Assembly (NCBI GenBank): GCA_029851415.1
Contig: CM056744.1
Location: 56,755,797 to 56,819,796 of the forward strand
Source: Eretmocerus hayati
Lineage: Eukaryota > Arthropoda > Insecta > Hymenoptera > Aphelinidae
DNA length: 64,000 nt
Direction of reading: 5' to 3'
Shown here: positions 12,025 through 23,853 of the stretch, one piece after another
Numbering within the stretch: the stretch's first letter is position 1
How the letters are laid out: the number at the start of each line of letters is the position of its first letter
Notes under the pieces: generated by a model
Seen by the model: the letters and a program-made list of their open reading frames with translations, nothing else
Told to the model about the DNA's origin: nothing
Database searches by the model: none
Translations under genes and position numbers: made by a program

Positions 12025-13206
12025 TGCAAGTACCCGAATTTCATAATTCAGAGATTTGGAACATAGAATCTTAGGCTGTTTTCAGAGCCATTTTTGCAGA
12101 CCAACCATGTAAGTAGAGCCAAAATCCATAAATCACCTCATATATAATCATTAACTCAAATACTCATCTGTGAACTAATATTAGATGAATTTGCTGCAAC
12201 GCTTGATTTTTCGCTTATAACGCGCTTGAGTAGTCCTGCACTATATCATAAATTACTATAGCATTTCTGCACCCTTTCCCTAGCTAAACTCACGCATGTA
12301 TCATCACGAACGCGTTTACACATATTAGCCCATTTCTAAATGCACGCATATACTATTACGTATTTTCGGGTATGTGTCCCGCGTGTTTGACGAGTCGTCG
12401 ATGTCGAGCCGCCTAAATTCAGGGTGAGAAGGTGGGAGAATTTGCGAGGAGCTGAGTATCGCAGTCAAGAGCACAATCTGCACGAATCACTTCTATTCTA
12501 CCCGGAAAACTAGCAAGTCTTCTTGTAATCGACTGCTCTGGAAGGAATCGGCCATAGTCCTCGAGCTCACCCGCGTCGAGGGAAGTGTAAGTCCCCGATC
12601 GTCGTCGCTTAGCCAAGCGGTATTGGAAGCAGCCAAGCAGCCTCACCGGTGCAGATCGTGCTCCAACCTCAGGGATTTTCCCACTTTCTATTTTTTTGTG
12701 GGAAGATTTTGTGATCAAAGTAAGTGAAAACTTTGTGGAGCTGGGATTTCTAATGTAATCCTCTGGTGTACTCAAGGATTATACGTGCGTGAAATTCACG
12801 GCTCAGGTTTACGCGTGTCACTCAAGAGACAGCAAAGCCTCAGCATGTTTTATCGAGTTCTTGGCATCCGCGTCGGTGGGTTGGAAAAATATCACCAGTC
12901 CGTTTACCAAGCCGAATCGAGCCATGGCTATGAATTTAGAGTGCGATTTTAAATTGACATTTCGTCAGTCGTAGAAAAAATTTGTAGAAATACATTATTT
13001 TTTTGCACTGAATTATTAGCCAGCCCTTCAAATGAAGCGCATACCACAGGCGATTGACGGCAATGCCCTAGTGGCCGGTGATCGCATCGAAATTAGTTTT
13101 TTTCTCTGCTAGGGGGTTGGTAGCTATCGCATTTGTATAGGCAGGTGAAGAAAATCGAGGCAACGACACATAAAAGGATTCATAAACCAAATTTTCTTCT
13201 TTCTTT
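12025..13206 (+). repeat. element D 5' LTR, left portion
   Basis: Aligns with 49392-50586 at high identity (scattered substitutions and small indels). It starts TGCAAGTACCCG and is cut at 13206 by the insertion of element A, which duplicated CTTT. An antisense frame of about 99-118 codons (12419-12775, minus) is open here and in the other LTR; I do not call it a gene. Confidence 0.85.
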
Positions 13207-13935
13207 TGTTACGGGGATTCGTAACGTGGGTTCTTTTATACTGCACCTGGGGAGTCCTGACTCGACAGGTAGGTAGGTGGAAATTCGGAAGAGTAATAAA
13301 TACAAAGGGAATCCCTAGAGCTGCGTTTATTAGTCCAAAAGTACAATTAAGAGAGAGAGACTTTACAAAATACTGGGGTTGATTCTACTCGAGTGGAGTC
13401 CGTCAAGGGCTGAGGTACTCGACTCGGAATGGCGTTAATGAGCGACGTGGTCAGATCGGTAGGTGAGTTCGTACTGAGAACTAGAAGCCCGGCGCGTGAT
13501 TCGAGCGTACGCGACGGAGGCTCGCGATTAACTGCCGTTCTAAGAGCTCGAAACGTACTCGACGGAGTCTCGCGGTAGACTGCCCTTCTAAGCTCCTTGC
13601 CAGAGCTTTTGAGCTCTATTTATACTCTCTCAGACCCCGCGTTCCTCCTTCATTCGTGGCTAGGAGAAATGCAGGTGAGGTGCGGCAACGCTTTGTCCTT
13701 GCACCCCTCGTCTAGACTCGCGGGCGCTACTCGCGGTTTCTCAGAGCTTCTCCTAGCTTCTCGAAGTCTCCGCTTCTCTGTATGCCTATACATCAAGATA
13801 CATAGTATATCTATAGCTTACAATACAAGGTACATCTATATGTTAGAATACCATCTATGCCTATATGGTATACGCATATACTCCCGTATGCGGAGTATAT
13901 ATAGAGCTAGTTGGGAACCGACTAGGTTCCTGACA
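13207..13935 (-). repeat. element A 3' LTR
   Basis: Runs from TGTTACGG to TTCCTGACA on the plus strand, TG...CA on both readings. Nearly identical to 35400-36128 over 729 bp. It contains the same TATA sequence (minus-strand TATAAATA at 13625-13618). A plus-strand frame inside it (13597-13992) recurs in the other LTR only because the LTRs are copies. Confidence 0.92.
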
Positions 13936-13952
13936 CGTCCGTTCGCTGCATT

Positions 13953-13972
13953 CATTGCTCCCCCGAGCAATG
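13953..13972 (-). promoter_or_regulatory. polypurine tract of element A within a perfect hairpin
   Basis: On the minus strand this reads CATTGCTCGGGGGAGCAATG, a purine core (CGGGGGAG) inside an 8-bp inverted repeat. It lies 17 nt upstream of the 3' LTR start at 13935 in element orientation. The position suits plus-strand priming, but a PPT normally abuts the LTR, so either the gap is tolerated or priming occurs differently. Confidence 0.5.
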
Positions 13973-16828
13973 TTACAAAGATTAGTTCGTGAAAAAAATT
14001 ACATTTTTTCATATACTTCCCTCATATTGAGTTGTATTCAAAATACCTTCGCGAATTCGACTTTCTTCTTAGAATTCTGAACTATTGTTCGACAATACAT
14101 TGAAATCAAGAGTGGCATATCAAAGATTTCAAGTGCAATAATTTTCTACTTAGGTCTCGACTTGATTTCGGAGATTCCACTTGATTCCCAGAAGCGGTAA
14201 TCAAAATATACAACCTTGGCTACAAGTTGGAGTTTGAGAAATGGAGTCTGATGAGAATCTCATTGATACAATATTTTCATTCAGCCGGTGAGAAGCACAT
14301 TTCGACTACCGTTATGGAAGTTCAAGAAATCTTCGTGAATTCGAAAACTAACATTCCATGGTCAGGATTTCGTCCAATACAAGATTGAGAAAATTCAGTG
14401 ATCTGATAGCTAAGATGCTACTTTCAAAATTGTGTTTGGTATGTCAGGATGGCTGATTTATCGAGCGGTCTTAGGCCTACAGGAAGTTTTCCGGTGGACA
14501 GGAAAATTATTAAAGATATCTCATGATTCTAGGCCCGATGTTCGTGTCGATGGATTCTATACAATTCAAAAGATTAAATGATTCTACGGGATAAGTATGA
14601 CATGGAATGATCCCAGTGACATCAAGGTCTTATAGGCTAATAATTCGCTGAAAAATTGCAATTACTTAATTATTCAACAGACATCACAATTCTAGAATAC
14701 TAAAATAAATCTAAGATTATAGACTACCTAAGTCTCTCTCTCGCAAGATAGTTATAATGGATTCGAGATAACATTCATATTGTTACAGTTCTGGGTACAT
14801 CTCCATTCTCTCAGTTATTCTCCGTTGTAGCGAGTTCTCAATTATATTGTAAATCCTTCAATTGGAAACGTTGTAATTGTAGATCAAGATCTCAGTTTCA
14901 TGGTGTCCGACATTTTGTTTGTTGATTTGAATACATTTCCAGTTTGTTACAATAATTACAGTTCCCTCTTTCAATCATTGGTGATCCTTCAAGTTAGATA
15001 ATTTCAATCATATTCTGTAGAGTGTCACTGTTCGAATACCGTTTTCATCATGGTCATAGTTCTATTATCCAGAGATTTCGTACCAATCCTTGTTATTCCA
15101 TGCTCCTCCGATCCTTGCTTCCCAGAATTTGATCCATTATTCATTCTCTCATTTTATTGATGATCAATATTATCCCATTTGTTCAGTTGAATTGGTAAAC
15201 ATTGCCCAAAATTCTATCTTTGCTCCTTGGAAATCGATTACAATTGAAATTCCATGGCTCCATCCATTCAGATTCATCAAAATCAGATCAAATTAGTATC
15301 AGCTTTCAGTGAAAGATTGAGAAAAATGGGCAATTTTGTGTATGATTGCAATTCATAAGTCCCGAGTTTCATCATTGCTGCTTGGTTCCTGAAACAAATC
15401 TTCTGACGATTAGTTAAGGGATACCCCCCAGGCAACAGACTCTTGCTTCTAGTATGAAAGGTACGAAGAAAGCATCCTTGATATTGACAGAAATTGGATC
15501 AAATGTTGCTGATTTTCATCACTCTGTAATAAATTGAATTGTTCGTCATGAAGAATTTAACTTGAGACTCGCTAACTACCGCTAACAGTGCAAATAATTA
15601 GAGTCAAGAGACTCAAGGTTCGATTTATTTGCCATATAGTGCCCGCAAAAATTGATCTCCAGTCACCGAACAACATTTGGGCTTGATGAAAATTTATTTT
15701 CAATGGTCTAAAATAGTTTCCACCGTTTAAGTCGAGTTAGGTAAGGTTTTGCGAAAAATTACAAGAGAGCAGAAAGATGCGTCTTGACGAATTACACTAT
15801 TTTACCTATCTTCATTTTTCCAATAGGAGCCGCCTAAACTGAGAGATCTTTGATTTCCTCCCAGAATTGCCGTATATTTGGCTCAAAAATAGGTAATATT
15901 AATATTATTTCATTCCTCGGGTATTGGACCGGGAGAAAATTCCTTCTGAAATCTCTACAATTATTTGTCAATAACTTCTAATTATTCACAACGGTTTGTA
16001 ATACCCCCTGTGATAACTTCTGTCAAGCTGAATTAAGAAATTAATAATGATTTAGGTCAAACTAGCTCAAATGCCTTGGTCCCCTATGTTTCTATTCCGG
16101 GCCACCTTAATTTGACGCGAGTAATACAATAGTTCAAAGTCTGAATCGGACGCAATCAACCGAACCTGATTGTCGCTCGTTCTTTCTGTAAGTATGTAAT
16201 ACTTGGCCATTGCGCATGTGCGTTATTTCATACATCAGATCCCACCTGTTGATGAGTTTAAACGCCTCAGAGTAGGCCTAACACGATAGTGGATATTCGC
16301 AGTTCTACGTCCCAGCTTTAGCACAATCATTTATCCGTTAATATTTCCAATTCCAAACTACTTTTCTGAGACTCTTGCGTGGACGTACTCCACTTGACGC
16401 AGTACCTGTACAAAAACGTTATTGCAGACCTATCTAGCAGAAATTTCAGTCAAAGTTTTGTGGCGTAGATTATCAGACAGTCATGAGATTGCTCCCAGTG
16501 TTTCAATAATGAATGACAATTTTCAGCTGTCATTTTGGTGGCTTGTTTATATATCAGATATGCATTCTTTCAATTCTATACATTATTATTATATCTCTAT
16601 TCAAAAGAACTCAATACTTTGTGCTTATCACTTTCGGGTATTTCAGACAGTAGGGGTGATGGAAGAAAAAAGTCATTCTCATTGCCAAACTTATGCCAGG
16701 AGGTATAGTTGGATAGATCATTTTGAATGAAACTTTATTACTATGGACTCAAACTTTTGATGCATATCCTGGTTTTCATCTTAAAGTCCCACTGATGATC
16801 ACCAGAGTACTTAATAGCAGTCCCAGGT
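13973..16828. other. element A interior, no gene recognised
   Basis: About 2.9 kb of AT-rich sequence with only short frames. No protease (DTG), RT (YxDD) or integrase (HHCC or DDE) signature is seen on either strand. Much of it is TTGAAATC-type low-complexity sequence. Confidence 0.5.
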
Positions 16829-17120
16829 ATGGACTGGAGACGCCATGATATGTATGTCTACGCTCTGACTCGAGACGGCATTGTATATATGTCTACACTC
16901 TGGTTTGGAGACGGCATTATATATAGATGTCTACGCTCTGACTCGAGACGGCATTGTATATATGTCTACACTCTGGTTTGGAGACGGCACTATATATATG
17001 TCTACACTCTGGTTTAGAGACGGCATTGTATATATGTCTACACTCTGGTTTAGAGACGGCATTATATATATGTCTACGCTCTGACTCGAGACGGCATTGT
17101 ATATATGTCTACGTTGACCA
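16829..17120 (+). repeat. 35-36 bp tandem repeat, about 8 units
   Basis: Units of the form GTCTAC(G/A)CTCTG followed by GAGACGGCATT and TATATAT repeat head to tail. Two alternating variants occur, one with ACTCGAGACGG and one with GTTTGGAGACGG. Repetitive frames across it are translations of the satellite. Confidence 0.9.
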
Positions 17121-17460
17121 TAAGACTTGATACATCAAAGGAAAATGTGATGAGTTGATTAGATGCGTCCTTCAGTATGTATTATTCTTCCAGATTACTG
17201 CCAACTTATGTACAAATGTTAAACTTTCCTGATACGCATAACAACTTTGTGGTTGAAAGGCATACATATTTTGATCTGGCATGGCGTATACAGCATGAGT
17301 GTCAATAAAATGTTTCATCAACCAGTCGGTATACAATTTGAATGTCTCATACAGGTAATAGTAGTTAGTACCATGTGATAGCATTTGGAGGTTTGAGTTA
17401 GAGTGATCCGTTACTTGAATTTTCAGTTTCCAATGGTTGTTCTGGTTCCAATTTCCCATG

Positions 17461-18640
17461 GAGAGCTAAAATTTTGTATGGTAGTATAGATTTCTACAGG
17501 AAAAGATGTAGTATGATTGGCTTTTAGCGAATGCTAATTTTTCCAAAAAAACTGTCCTTCAGACCTATTCTCACTTCCCCCTGGGAACGAGTAGAGAAAA
17601 ATGTTGAACTGCCTATAGCTCCTTGATCGTTCATCAAACTATTCTCAACTTTGGTAATATGATGTAGTATGTTTCAAGGCAACCTATTGTGTACAGACAA
17701 GCATCTGATTAGTTCTGAAAGAAATTCTGTCTCTCAAGATCTAAATTCCACTTTACAAAGATATCGGTGCTAAATGCCATGCTATATATTGATGTCCTGG
17801 CTCCACTGTTCAACTAAGAGAGTTGAAATTTTGTATTGTAGTATAGATCCCCATAGAGAAAGATATAGTATGATTAGTTTTGGGCTACTGCTGAATTTTC
17901 AAAAAACTTGTCTCTCAGACCCATTCTCACTTCCCATTGGGAACGAGTAAGGAAAAATGCTAACCTGCCTAGCTCCTAGATCATTCATCCAACTATTCTC
18001 AACTTTGGTAATATGATGTAGTATGTTTCAAGGCAACCTATTGTGTACAGACAAGCATCTGATTAGTTCTCAAAAAAATTCTGTCTCTCAAGATCTAAAT
18101 TCCACTTTACAAAGATATTGGTGCTAAATGCCATGCTATATATTGATGTCCTGGCTCCACTTTTCAACTTAGAGAGTTGAAATTTTGTATTGTAGTATAG
18201 ATCCCCATAGAGAAAGATATAGTATGATTAGTTTTGGGCTACTGCTGAATTTCCAAAAAAGTTGTCGTAAACACCTATTCTCATGCACTTCCCTCTGGGA
18301 ACGAGTAGAGAAAAATGTTAAACTACCTAGCTCTTTGATTATTAATCCAACTATTCTCAACTTTTGCAACCTGATATAGTATGTTTCAAGGCAACTCATT
18401 GTGCACAGACAAGTATCTGATTAGTTCTGAAAGAAATTCTGTCTCCCTAATCCCAAATTGAACTTTTTGAAGATATCGGTGCTAAATGCAATGCTATATA
18501 TTGATGTTCTGGCTCCACTTTTCAACTTAGAGAGTTGAAATTTTGTATTGTAGTATAGATTCCTCTAGAGAATGATGTAGTATGGTCCCTTTTGAGCTAA
18601 TGCTGATTTTTGTGAAAATTTGTCTTTCATACTTTTTTTT
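17461..18640 (+). repeat. about 356-bp tandem repeat, 3.3 units
   Basis: The landmark ATTTTGTAT occurs at 17471, 17828, 18182 and 18540, a spacing of 354-358 bp. Each unit also carries GTAGTATAGAT, a TTCTCACTTCCC or similar block, AACTATTCTCAACTTT and GGCAAC(C/T)(T/C)ATTGTG in order. Units are well conserved. The last unit is partial. Confidence 0.9.
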
Positions 18641-19042
18641 TTATGACCAAAATATATCTTCTGATAAAGTGATGTGTGGGTTGAGCTGTCATTCCAATCA
18701 AGTTTGAGATTCATGTACAGAAGCAACTAGTATGTTTGCAGAAGTGAATGTACTTTATATCAGAAGTGAAAACTATATGAACAAAGCTCTTGGGTGACTG
18801 CTTCCGGAGAAATCATTGTCAGAACTTAACTAAAGCCTCAACAAGGGAAGTATCCATTTAGTATAACTATTCCCAAAATTCCCTTAGCATTCGCCTCCTC
18901 AGAAGAACTGAAGAACTCCTACCAAAAGCCCAATTTTACTACCCTGAACAGATCTGAATTGATTGATATAGAGGTTTCTAGAATTCTTGACTTTCTCCTA
19001 TATCATCCGTATATTACGCACACAACTTCACAAAAGCCTAGC
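18641..19042. other. no feature recognised between two satellites
   Basis: A 400-bp unique-looking spacer between the 356-bp and 37-bp arrays, with no gene or repeat visible. Confidence 0.5.
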
Positions 19043-19436
19043 CCGAGGTACGCTTCGAATATAGCATGGAGAGCTGAGCCATAGGCGCGCTTCGAGTATA
19101 GCATTGAGAGCTGAGCCATAGGCGCGCTTCGAGTATAGCATGGAGAATTGTGCCAGAGGCGCACCTCGAGTATAGCGTGGAGAGCTGAGCCAGAGGCGCG
19201 CTTCGAGTATAGCATGGAGAATTGTGCCAGAGGCGCACCTCGAGTATAGCGTTGAGAGCTGAGCCATAGGCGCGCTTCTCGTATAGCATGGAGAATTGTG
19301 CCAGAGGCGCACCTCGGGTATAGCGTTGAGAGCTGAGCCATAGGCGCGCTTTTTCGTATAGCACGGAGAATTGTGCCAGAGGCGCACCTCGAGTATAGCG
19401 TTGAGAGCTGAGCCATAGGCGCGCTTCGAGTATAAA
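19043..19436 (+). repeat. 37-bp tandem repeat, two alternating unit types
   Basis: About 10.6 units of 37 bp. One type reads GAGCTGAGCCATAGGCGCGC plus TTCGAGTATAGCATGGA; the other GAATTGTGCCAGAGGCGCAC plus CTCGAGTATAGCGTTGA. They largely alternate, so the higher-order period is 74 bp. Because 37 is not a multiple of 3, all three minus frames stay open for more than 100 codons; these are not genes. Confidence 0.92.
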
Positions 19437-20347
19437 TTGAAGAATATGATTAATGGCCCGGTTTAGTTTGAAGCATTTTCATGATACGTGAGTGAGAATT
19501 CGTATAGAACCTATCGGTTTGATTTGAGCGTGACTATTATTTGCTCTGTAAGTACATTAATGGAAATTCGAACCTTCTTCAGAACATCATATTTGCAGCC
19601 CTTTTAATATGCAACTTTAGACCAAGTCCTCTATCTCATTCAATTTGCATCGTTGGAAACATTTTCGAATGTATTTGTACGTTAGATTAATCCTGGAAGG
19701 TCTCGATAATTTAATTCTTTTTTCGAACCAAAGATCAATCGAGGTGAGTCAAACCATATGAAATAATATTTTTTTCTTCCTCCGTTAGTTCTGAAATGAG
19801 TTTTGGAATGATCCATTACTTGTTTCAAACCTGATCAGTATAAGCGCGAGGAGCCATCTATAATATTCAATCCTCGTAGGATCTGTGATTTTGTAATGTA
19901 TATGTAGATCACCGACAAATAGAAGAATTGATTAATCCTCAATCGAGATAGAAAGTGGCGTCCGTTCGCCGCATTTAAAAAAAAATGAGAATATAGATTC
20001 CCTTATAGAAATCAACCTATCGACCACCCATGCGTCTGTTATTATTAATTAACAGTACTGAAAATCCCAACCATTTTGGATAATTTACTCAAAGTATGTT
20101 ATCTTTGGAAACCATGAAAGAACGTCGATGCTCATCTGTCAGGGTCATGACGTGACGCACTACTGAATATTCTCGAATGCATTTCAAAATTATAAGACAA
20201 AATTATAAGATAAAATTATAATCATAATGAAATTATTGTATTCATTAATCTTTAGTAGAATGGACGAGAGGAAATCCTGAGATCTAGTTCGACACAGATC
20301 TCTCCAAAAATCGAGTAATCTATCTGATTCAAACCGCCAAGGACTGC
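19437..20347. other. element A interior, no gene recognised
   Basis: AT-rich, short frames only. It ends at the CCCACACAGCA terminus of element Y. Confidence 0.5.
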
Positions 20348-21640
20348 CCCACACAGCATGGGAATATTTCAAGAAAATATTTCACTGGAATATTTCAATG
20401 GAATCTTTCAGAAATCTTCCAGGAATATTTCAGGAAATATTTCATAATATTCCGTTGGAATATTCCATAGCAATCCCCCAGGAAGCTCCCAGAAATATTT
20501 CATGAAATATTACGAACAATCTTTCAGAAACCTTACGCTGAAAGATTTCTGAAAGGTTTCTGAAAGATTTCAGTGCAACATTCCAAGAGTTTGACTTGGA
20601 AATATTTCTGCAATGTTGCACGACACTTTTCCAGCAACCTTGCACTGGAAGGTCTTTGGGAGGTCTTTGGGAGCTTTCTGGAAGATTTTTGAGAGGTTTC
20701 TGAGAGCTTCCTCGATAAGATTTCAGTGCAATATTTGCAAAACATCATCTTCAAACATTCTTGCAATATTCCTGACAATCTTTCAGCAATATTGATTCGG
20801 AGAAATTCTCAAGAGGTTTTCCAATATATAGTCCTTTGAAAAATGTTTGCAATATCCCAAAAGTATGGCTTTCATATATTTCATCAATTGACAATTTCTC
20901 AGCAATTGTGATGGAGAAAATTCTTGAAAGATTTCTAAAAGCTTTCTGAAAGATTCCAGTGCAATATTCTAGCGATATTACTTCAAAATATCCCTGCAAT
21001 ATTCTACAAACAACATTCCAGCAATCCTGGTCCGGAAGATTTTTGGAAGATTCCTGAAAGATTACTGAAAGATTCCAGTGTAATATTGCAAAAAAATGAC
21101 TTTTGAATATTTCTGCAATATTGCACGACAACATCCAAGCAATCTTGCATCGGAAGATTCTCGATAAAGTTCCTGAAAGCTTTCTGGAACACTGTTGATC
21201 GGTACCTGAGTGCTCTTCCAAAGATCCCAGTGCAATACTCCAAAAAGCGTTTTAAAAACATCTTATTATGCCTGCGATGATCCACTGGCAGTCTGTCTTC
21301 AATTTCCTCCCAATAAAATATTCGGGCCAAGTTCGTGGAGGTTTGCTGAAAGATTCCAGTGGATCTTCCAAAAGTAGTATTCCGAAGTTGTTCTCAAAAA
21401 TTTCATTGTAAATATTTCAGCAATCTTATTCCGAACGATTTTTGAATGCTTTCTGACAGATTTCAGTGGAATATAATGTTTCGTGAATCTCATTATCTCC
21501 ATATATTCCTGCTGTACTGTGAGAATCTTTGGGAAGATACCAGAAAGGTTATCCAGTGCAATATGCAATTGATATTTCTGAAAGATTTCAGTGCAATATT
21601 CCATAAATATCTTCCTGAAATATTTGTGCAATATCTGGTT
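20348..21640. repeat. left subterminal hairpin-rich array of element Y
   Basis: Dense irregular repetition of GGAATATTCC, GAAAGATTTC, TTCCAGTGCAATATT and their complements, typically 8-20 bp palindromic or near-palindromic words. Many overlapping minus frames of 80-156 codons cross it, rich in Phe, Ser, Cys and Leu; their open state follows from the repeat and they are rejected as genes. Confidence 0.75.
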
Positions 21641-22017
21641 GAGTCCAGATCACATATGGCTCCACGATATGCTCAGGTTATCAAGTGATCTGGATTCTCA
21701 GGCTCTTGAACAATAACCGAAATTATTAATAAATGTATGGAGGCTTAGAATGGGAGTCCTGAAAGGTCGATCCTCTTCAAGCTCAGAAGAGTATTTCTGA
21801 GACGGAAATGCATCGCTATAATTAGATTTCAAGGTGCTGAATTTATCCAACTATATACTGTGGCTCCGCGAGGGTTAGTTCATCATTCATAGCCAGACAT
21901 CTTGAGTATTCCAAAATTCTTCTAATGAGCAAATTTGGCGTTATTGGGATCTTTTACTAATTCGATCCTCTGCTGAATAATTCTCGAGGATCTCGTCCTG
22001 GGAAGCCATTCGAAGCT
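21641..22017. other. no feature recognised upstream of the LINE
   Basis: Short spacer between the array and the probable 5' end of the LINE. No gene or repeat recognised. Confidence 0.4.
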
Positions 22018-22714
22018 GGTCAGGTCAGGTTAGCAAGTCAGTGCCATCAGTCAGTGCCAGTCAGTGCCGTGCAGCATCGTGCGGGACCAATCTCTGCCTG
22101 TCTGTGCACGCCAAGCTGAATATCATCAACTTGTGTTCTTCGTGGCGAGTCGTGTATAAAGGGAATTTCCATGTATTTCCCAACGTTTCCTTGTTACTCA
22201 TCTCGTAGTGATGCATCAAGTATTGTCAACCTTATGGAAAACTTTACGAACTTGCGGTCTTACAGTTTTCAAGTGACCGGCATGAGCAACCATAACCTAT
22301 GCCCTCGTTGTCGGAACTTTCTTAACCCATAGAGCTGATCTGTATTCGTTGCTGATACCTTGTAGATCAGATGAGTATTTCTGCCCAATAATCTTTTTGA
22401 GTGTTAGTGAGCAAAGAGCTAGACACTTTGTGTTCAGTCAAAGATATATTTGCAGGAAAATGGGAGACTGAGTACGGAGTAGGTTGACAGTTTATGCTTA
22501 TACAGAATATTAGCTGTGAATTAGAGTTTATTGTGGAAAAAATCACATATATTTGCTCTCAGTGTTTGAATTAGCTGAGAAATATCGTGTATGCAAATAA
22601 ACCAATGTTTATTGTAGGAAGATTATTGTGATACAGCTGGATTTGCCTAGTTAACCTCAAATAGCTAACAGCTGATGCTGATAGCTGTACTGTGTCTTTG
22701 CTTGGAATCTGCAT

Positions 22715-23812
22715 ATGACCTACATATACTGCTTTTCCTGCCCTAAGAAAGGTCCTATAAATCAAAATCGTGCTGTTAGCTGTGCAAAGTGTGGAGTTTT
22801 TTACCATAAGTCTTGTGCTATAAGAGCAAAGTTACAAGAGGATGGCTCGTACAGGAAATGCTGTGGTGCACAATCTCATAGAATGAGCCATAGCCAGACC
22901 TTATCTCATTCTCCATCAAGTAGCTTGAGATCAGAAACTGATTCTACAAAAAGTGATACAAGTGGTAGTGGTTCTGAAATTTATGACTCTATTTCTGAAG
23001 AATCTGTGAATATGAGCAACCTACAAAACTCTTCTAGTGAAAAAGACATGAGTGTGAATGAGATGTTCAAAGAGATGAAAGCTTGGTCAATTGAGCAAAA
23101 CAACAATCTTTTGAGAGAAATTAAGACCAGTAGTGCTTCCCTGTCAAAAAAGATTGATGATGTTGGTACTCGGATGACTGATCTGGAGTCTAAACAAGAA
23201 GATATGCAAAACAGACTGAGCATACTAGAAAATATGCATAAGAATGTGGAGCAAGAAGTCAGTGAGCAGATATACAGTGAAGTTGAGGACAGATTATACC
23301 GTAGGAGGAATGTGATGATCTATAATATTCCTGAAAGTGACGCAAAGGACTATTTGAAAAACTACATATTAGATCTATTGAAGGAGGCACCTTTTGATCC
23401 TGAATGTGTGAACTTTTACAGAGTAGGTAAGAAATCTGAGGACATAAATAAATCTAGGCCTGTTAAATTGATTCTGAATGACCCTGATGATGCAAAATGG
23501 GTTCTCATTAATCAGAAAGATTTCTGTAAAAATGGAGTCAAGTGTGCCAATGACAAGACACCTCAACAGCAACAATTTCTAGCATCACTGGTGCAAAAGT
23601 TAGAAGAAAGAAAGAATAATGGAGAACCCAATTTAGTAATTAAATATATCAGAGGAACCCCAACTATTGTTGATAAAAATACAGATCCTGCTGGAGGAGT
23701 TGGGAAAATTAAATCTAACTCACTTTCTATGCAAGGGGTACCAGGCTCCCATCTGAATAAAGACAAAGTGAATAAATTTCAAAATGTAAACAGAAAGGCA
23801 TCAAAAAACTGA
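22715..23812 (+). CDS. LINE ORF1 protein: PHD-like finger plus coiled coil
   Basis: 365 codons. Residues 1-50 contain C6-x2-C9, C23-x2-C26, H31, C34 and a C49-C50 pair, a spacing like a PHD or related C4HC3 zinc finger, which some CR1-type ORF1 proteins carry. Residues about 55-95 are Ser-rich. Residues about 105-190 are heptad-like and charged, a probable coiled coil for trimerisation. After that comes an RRM-like stretch beginning near RRRNVMIYNIPES, as in L1-type ORF1, and a basic C-terminus. The protein should bind LINE RNA and form the RNP. Its stop codon (23810-23812) directly follows a slippery heptamer. Start chosen as the first ATG; the finger begins five residues later. Confidence 0.85.
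   Translation: MTYIYCFSCPKKGPINQNRAVSCAKCGVFYHKSCAIRAKLQEDGSYRKCCGAQSHRMSHSQTLSHSPSSSLRSETDSTKSDTSGSGSEIYDSISEESVNMSNLQNSSSEKDMSVNEMFKEMKAWSIEQNNNLLREIKTSSASLSKKIDDVGTRMTDLESKQEDMQNRLSILENMHKNVEQEVSEQIYSEVEDRLYRRRNVMIYNIPESDAKDYLKNYILDLLKEAPFDPECVNFYRVGKKSEDINKSRPVKLILNDPDDAKWVLINQKDFCKNGVKCANDKTPQQQQFLASLVQKLEERKNNGEPNLVIKYIRGTPTIVDKNTDPAGGVGKIKSNSLSMQGVPGSHLNKDKVNKFQNVNRKASKN
23803..23809 (+). promoter_or_regulatory. AAAAAAC slippery heptamer, probable -1 frameshift site
   Basis: In ORF1 frame the codons are TCA AAA AAC TGA, so the last A of TCA plus AAA AAC forms the canonical X XXY YYZ heptamer right before the ORF1 stop. The -1 frame is open across the site and runs straight into ORF2 with no stop. 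The layout fits expression of ORF2 as an ORF1-ORF2 fusion by -1 frameshifting. A downstream pseudoknot was not modelled. Confidence 0.55.
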
Positions 23813-23853
23813 GGAGACCTTGTAAACCAGAATTCAACTTATATTTTCAAAAT

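Noticed and set aside
13597..13992. 131-codon plus frame
   Set aside because: It lies in the LTR of element A and recurs at 35790-36167 only because LTRs are copies; it is antisense to the element.
16829..17120. CRISPR-like array
   Set aside because: Units are head to tail without unique spacers and the setting is eukaryotic; it is an ordinary satellite.
19003..19416. Three overlapping minus frames of 108-137 codons
   Set aside because: They are translations of the 37-bp satellite, which stays open in several frames; the proteins repeat the same short peptide.
20442..21631. Several minus frames of 80-156 codons
   Set aside because: All lie in the hairpin-word array of element Y and overlap one another in different frames.
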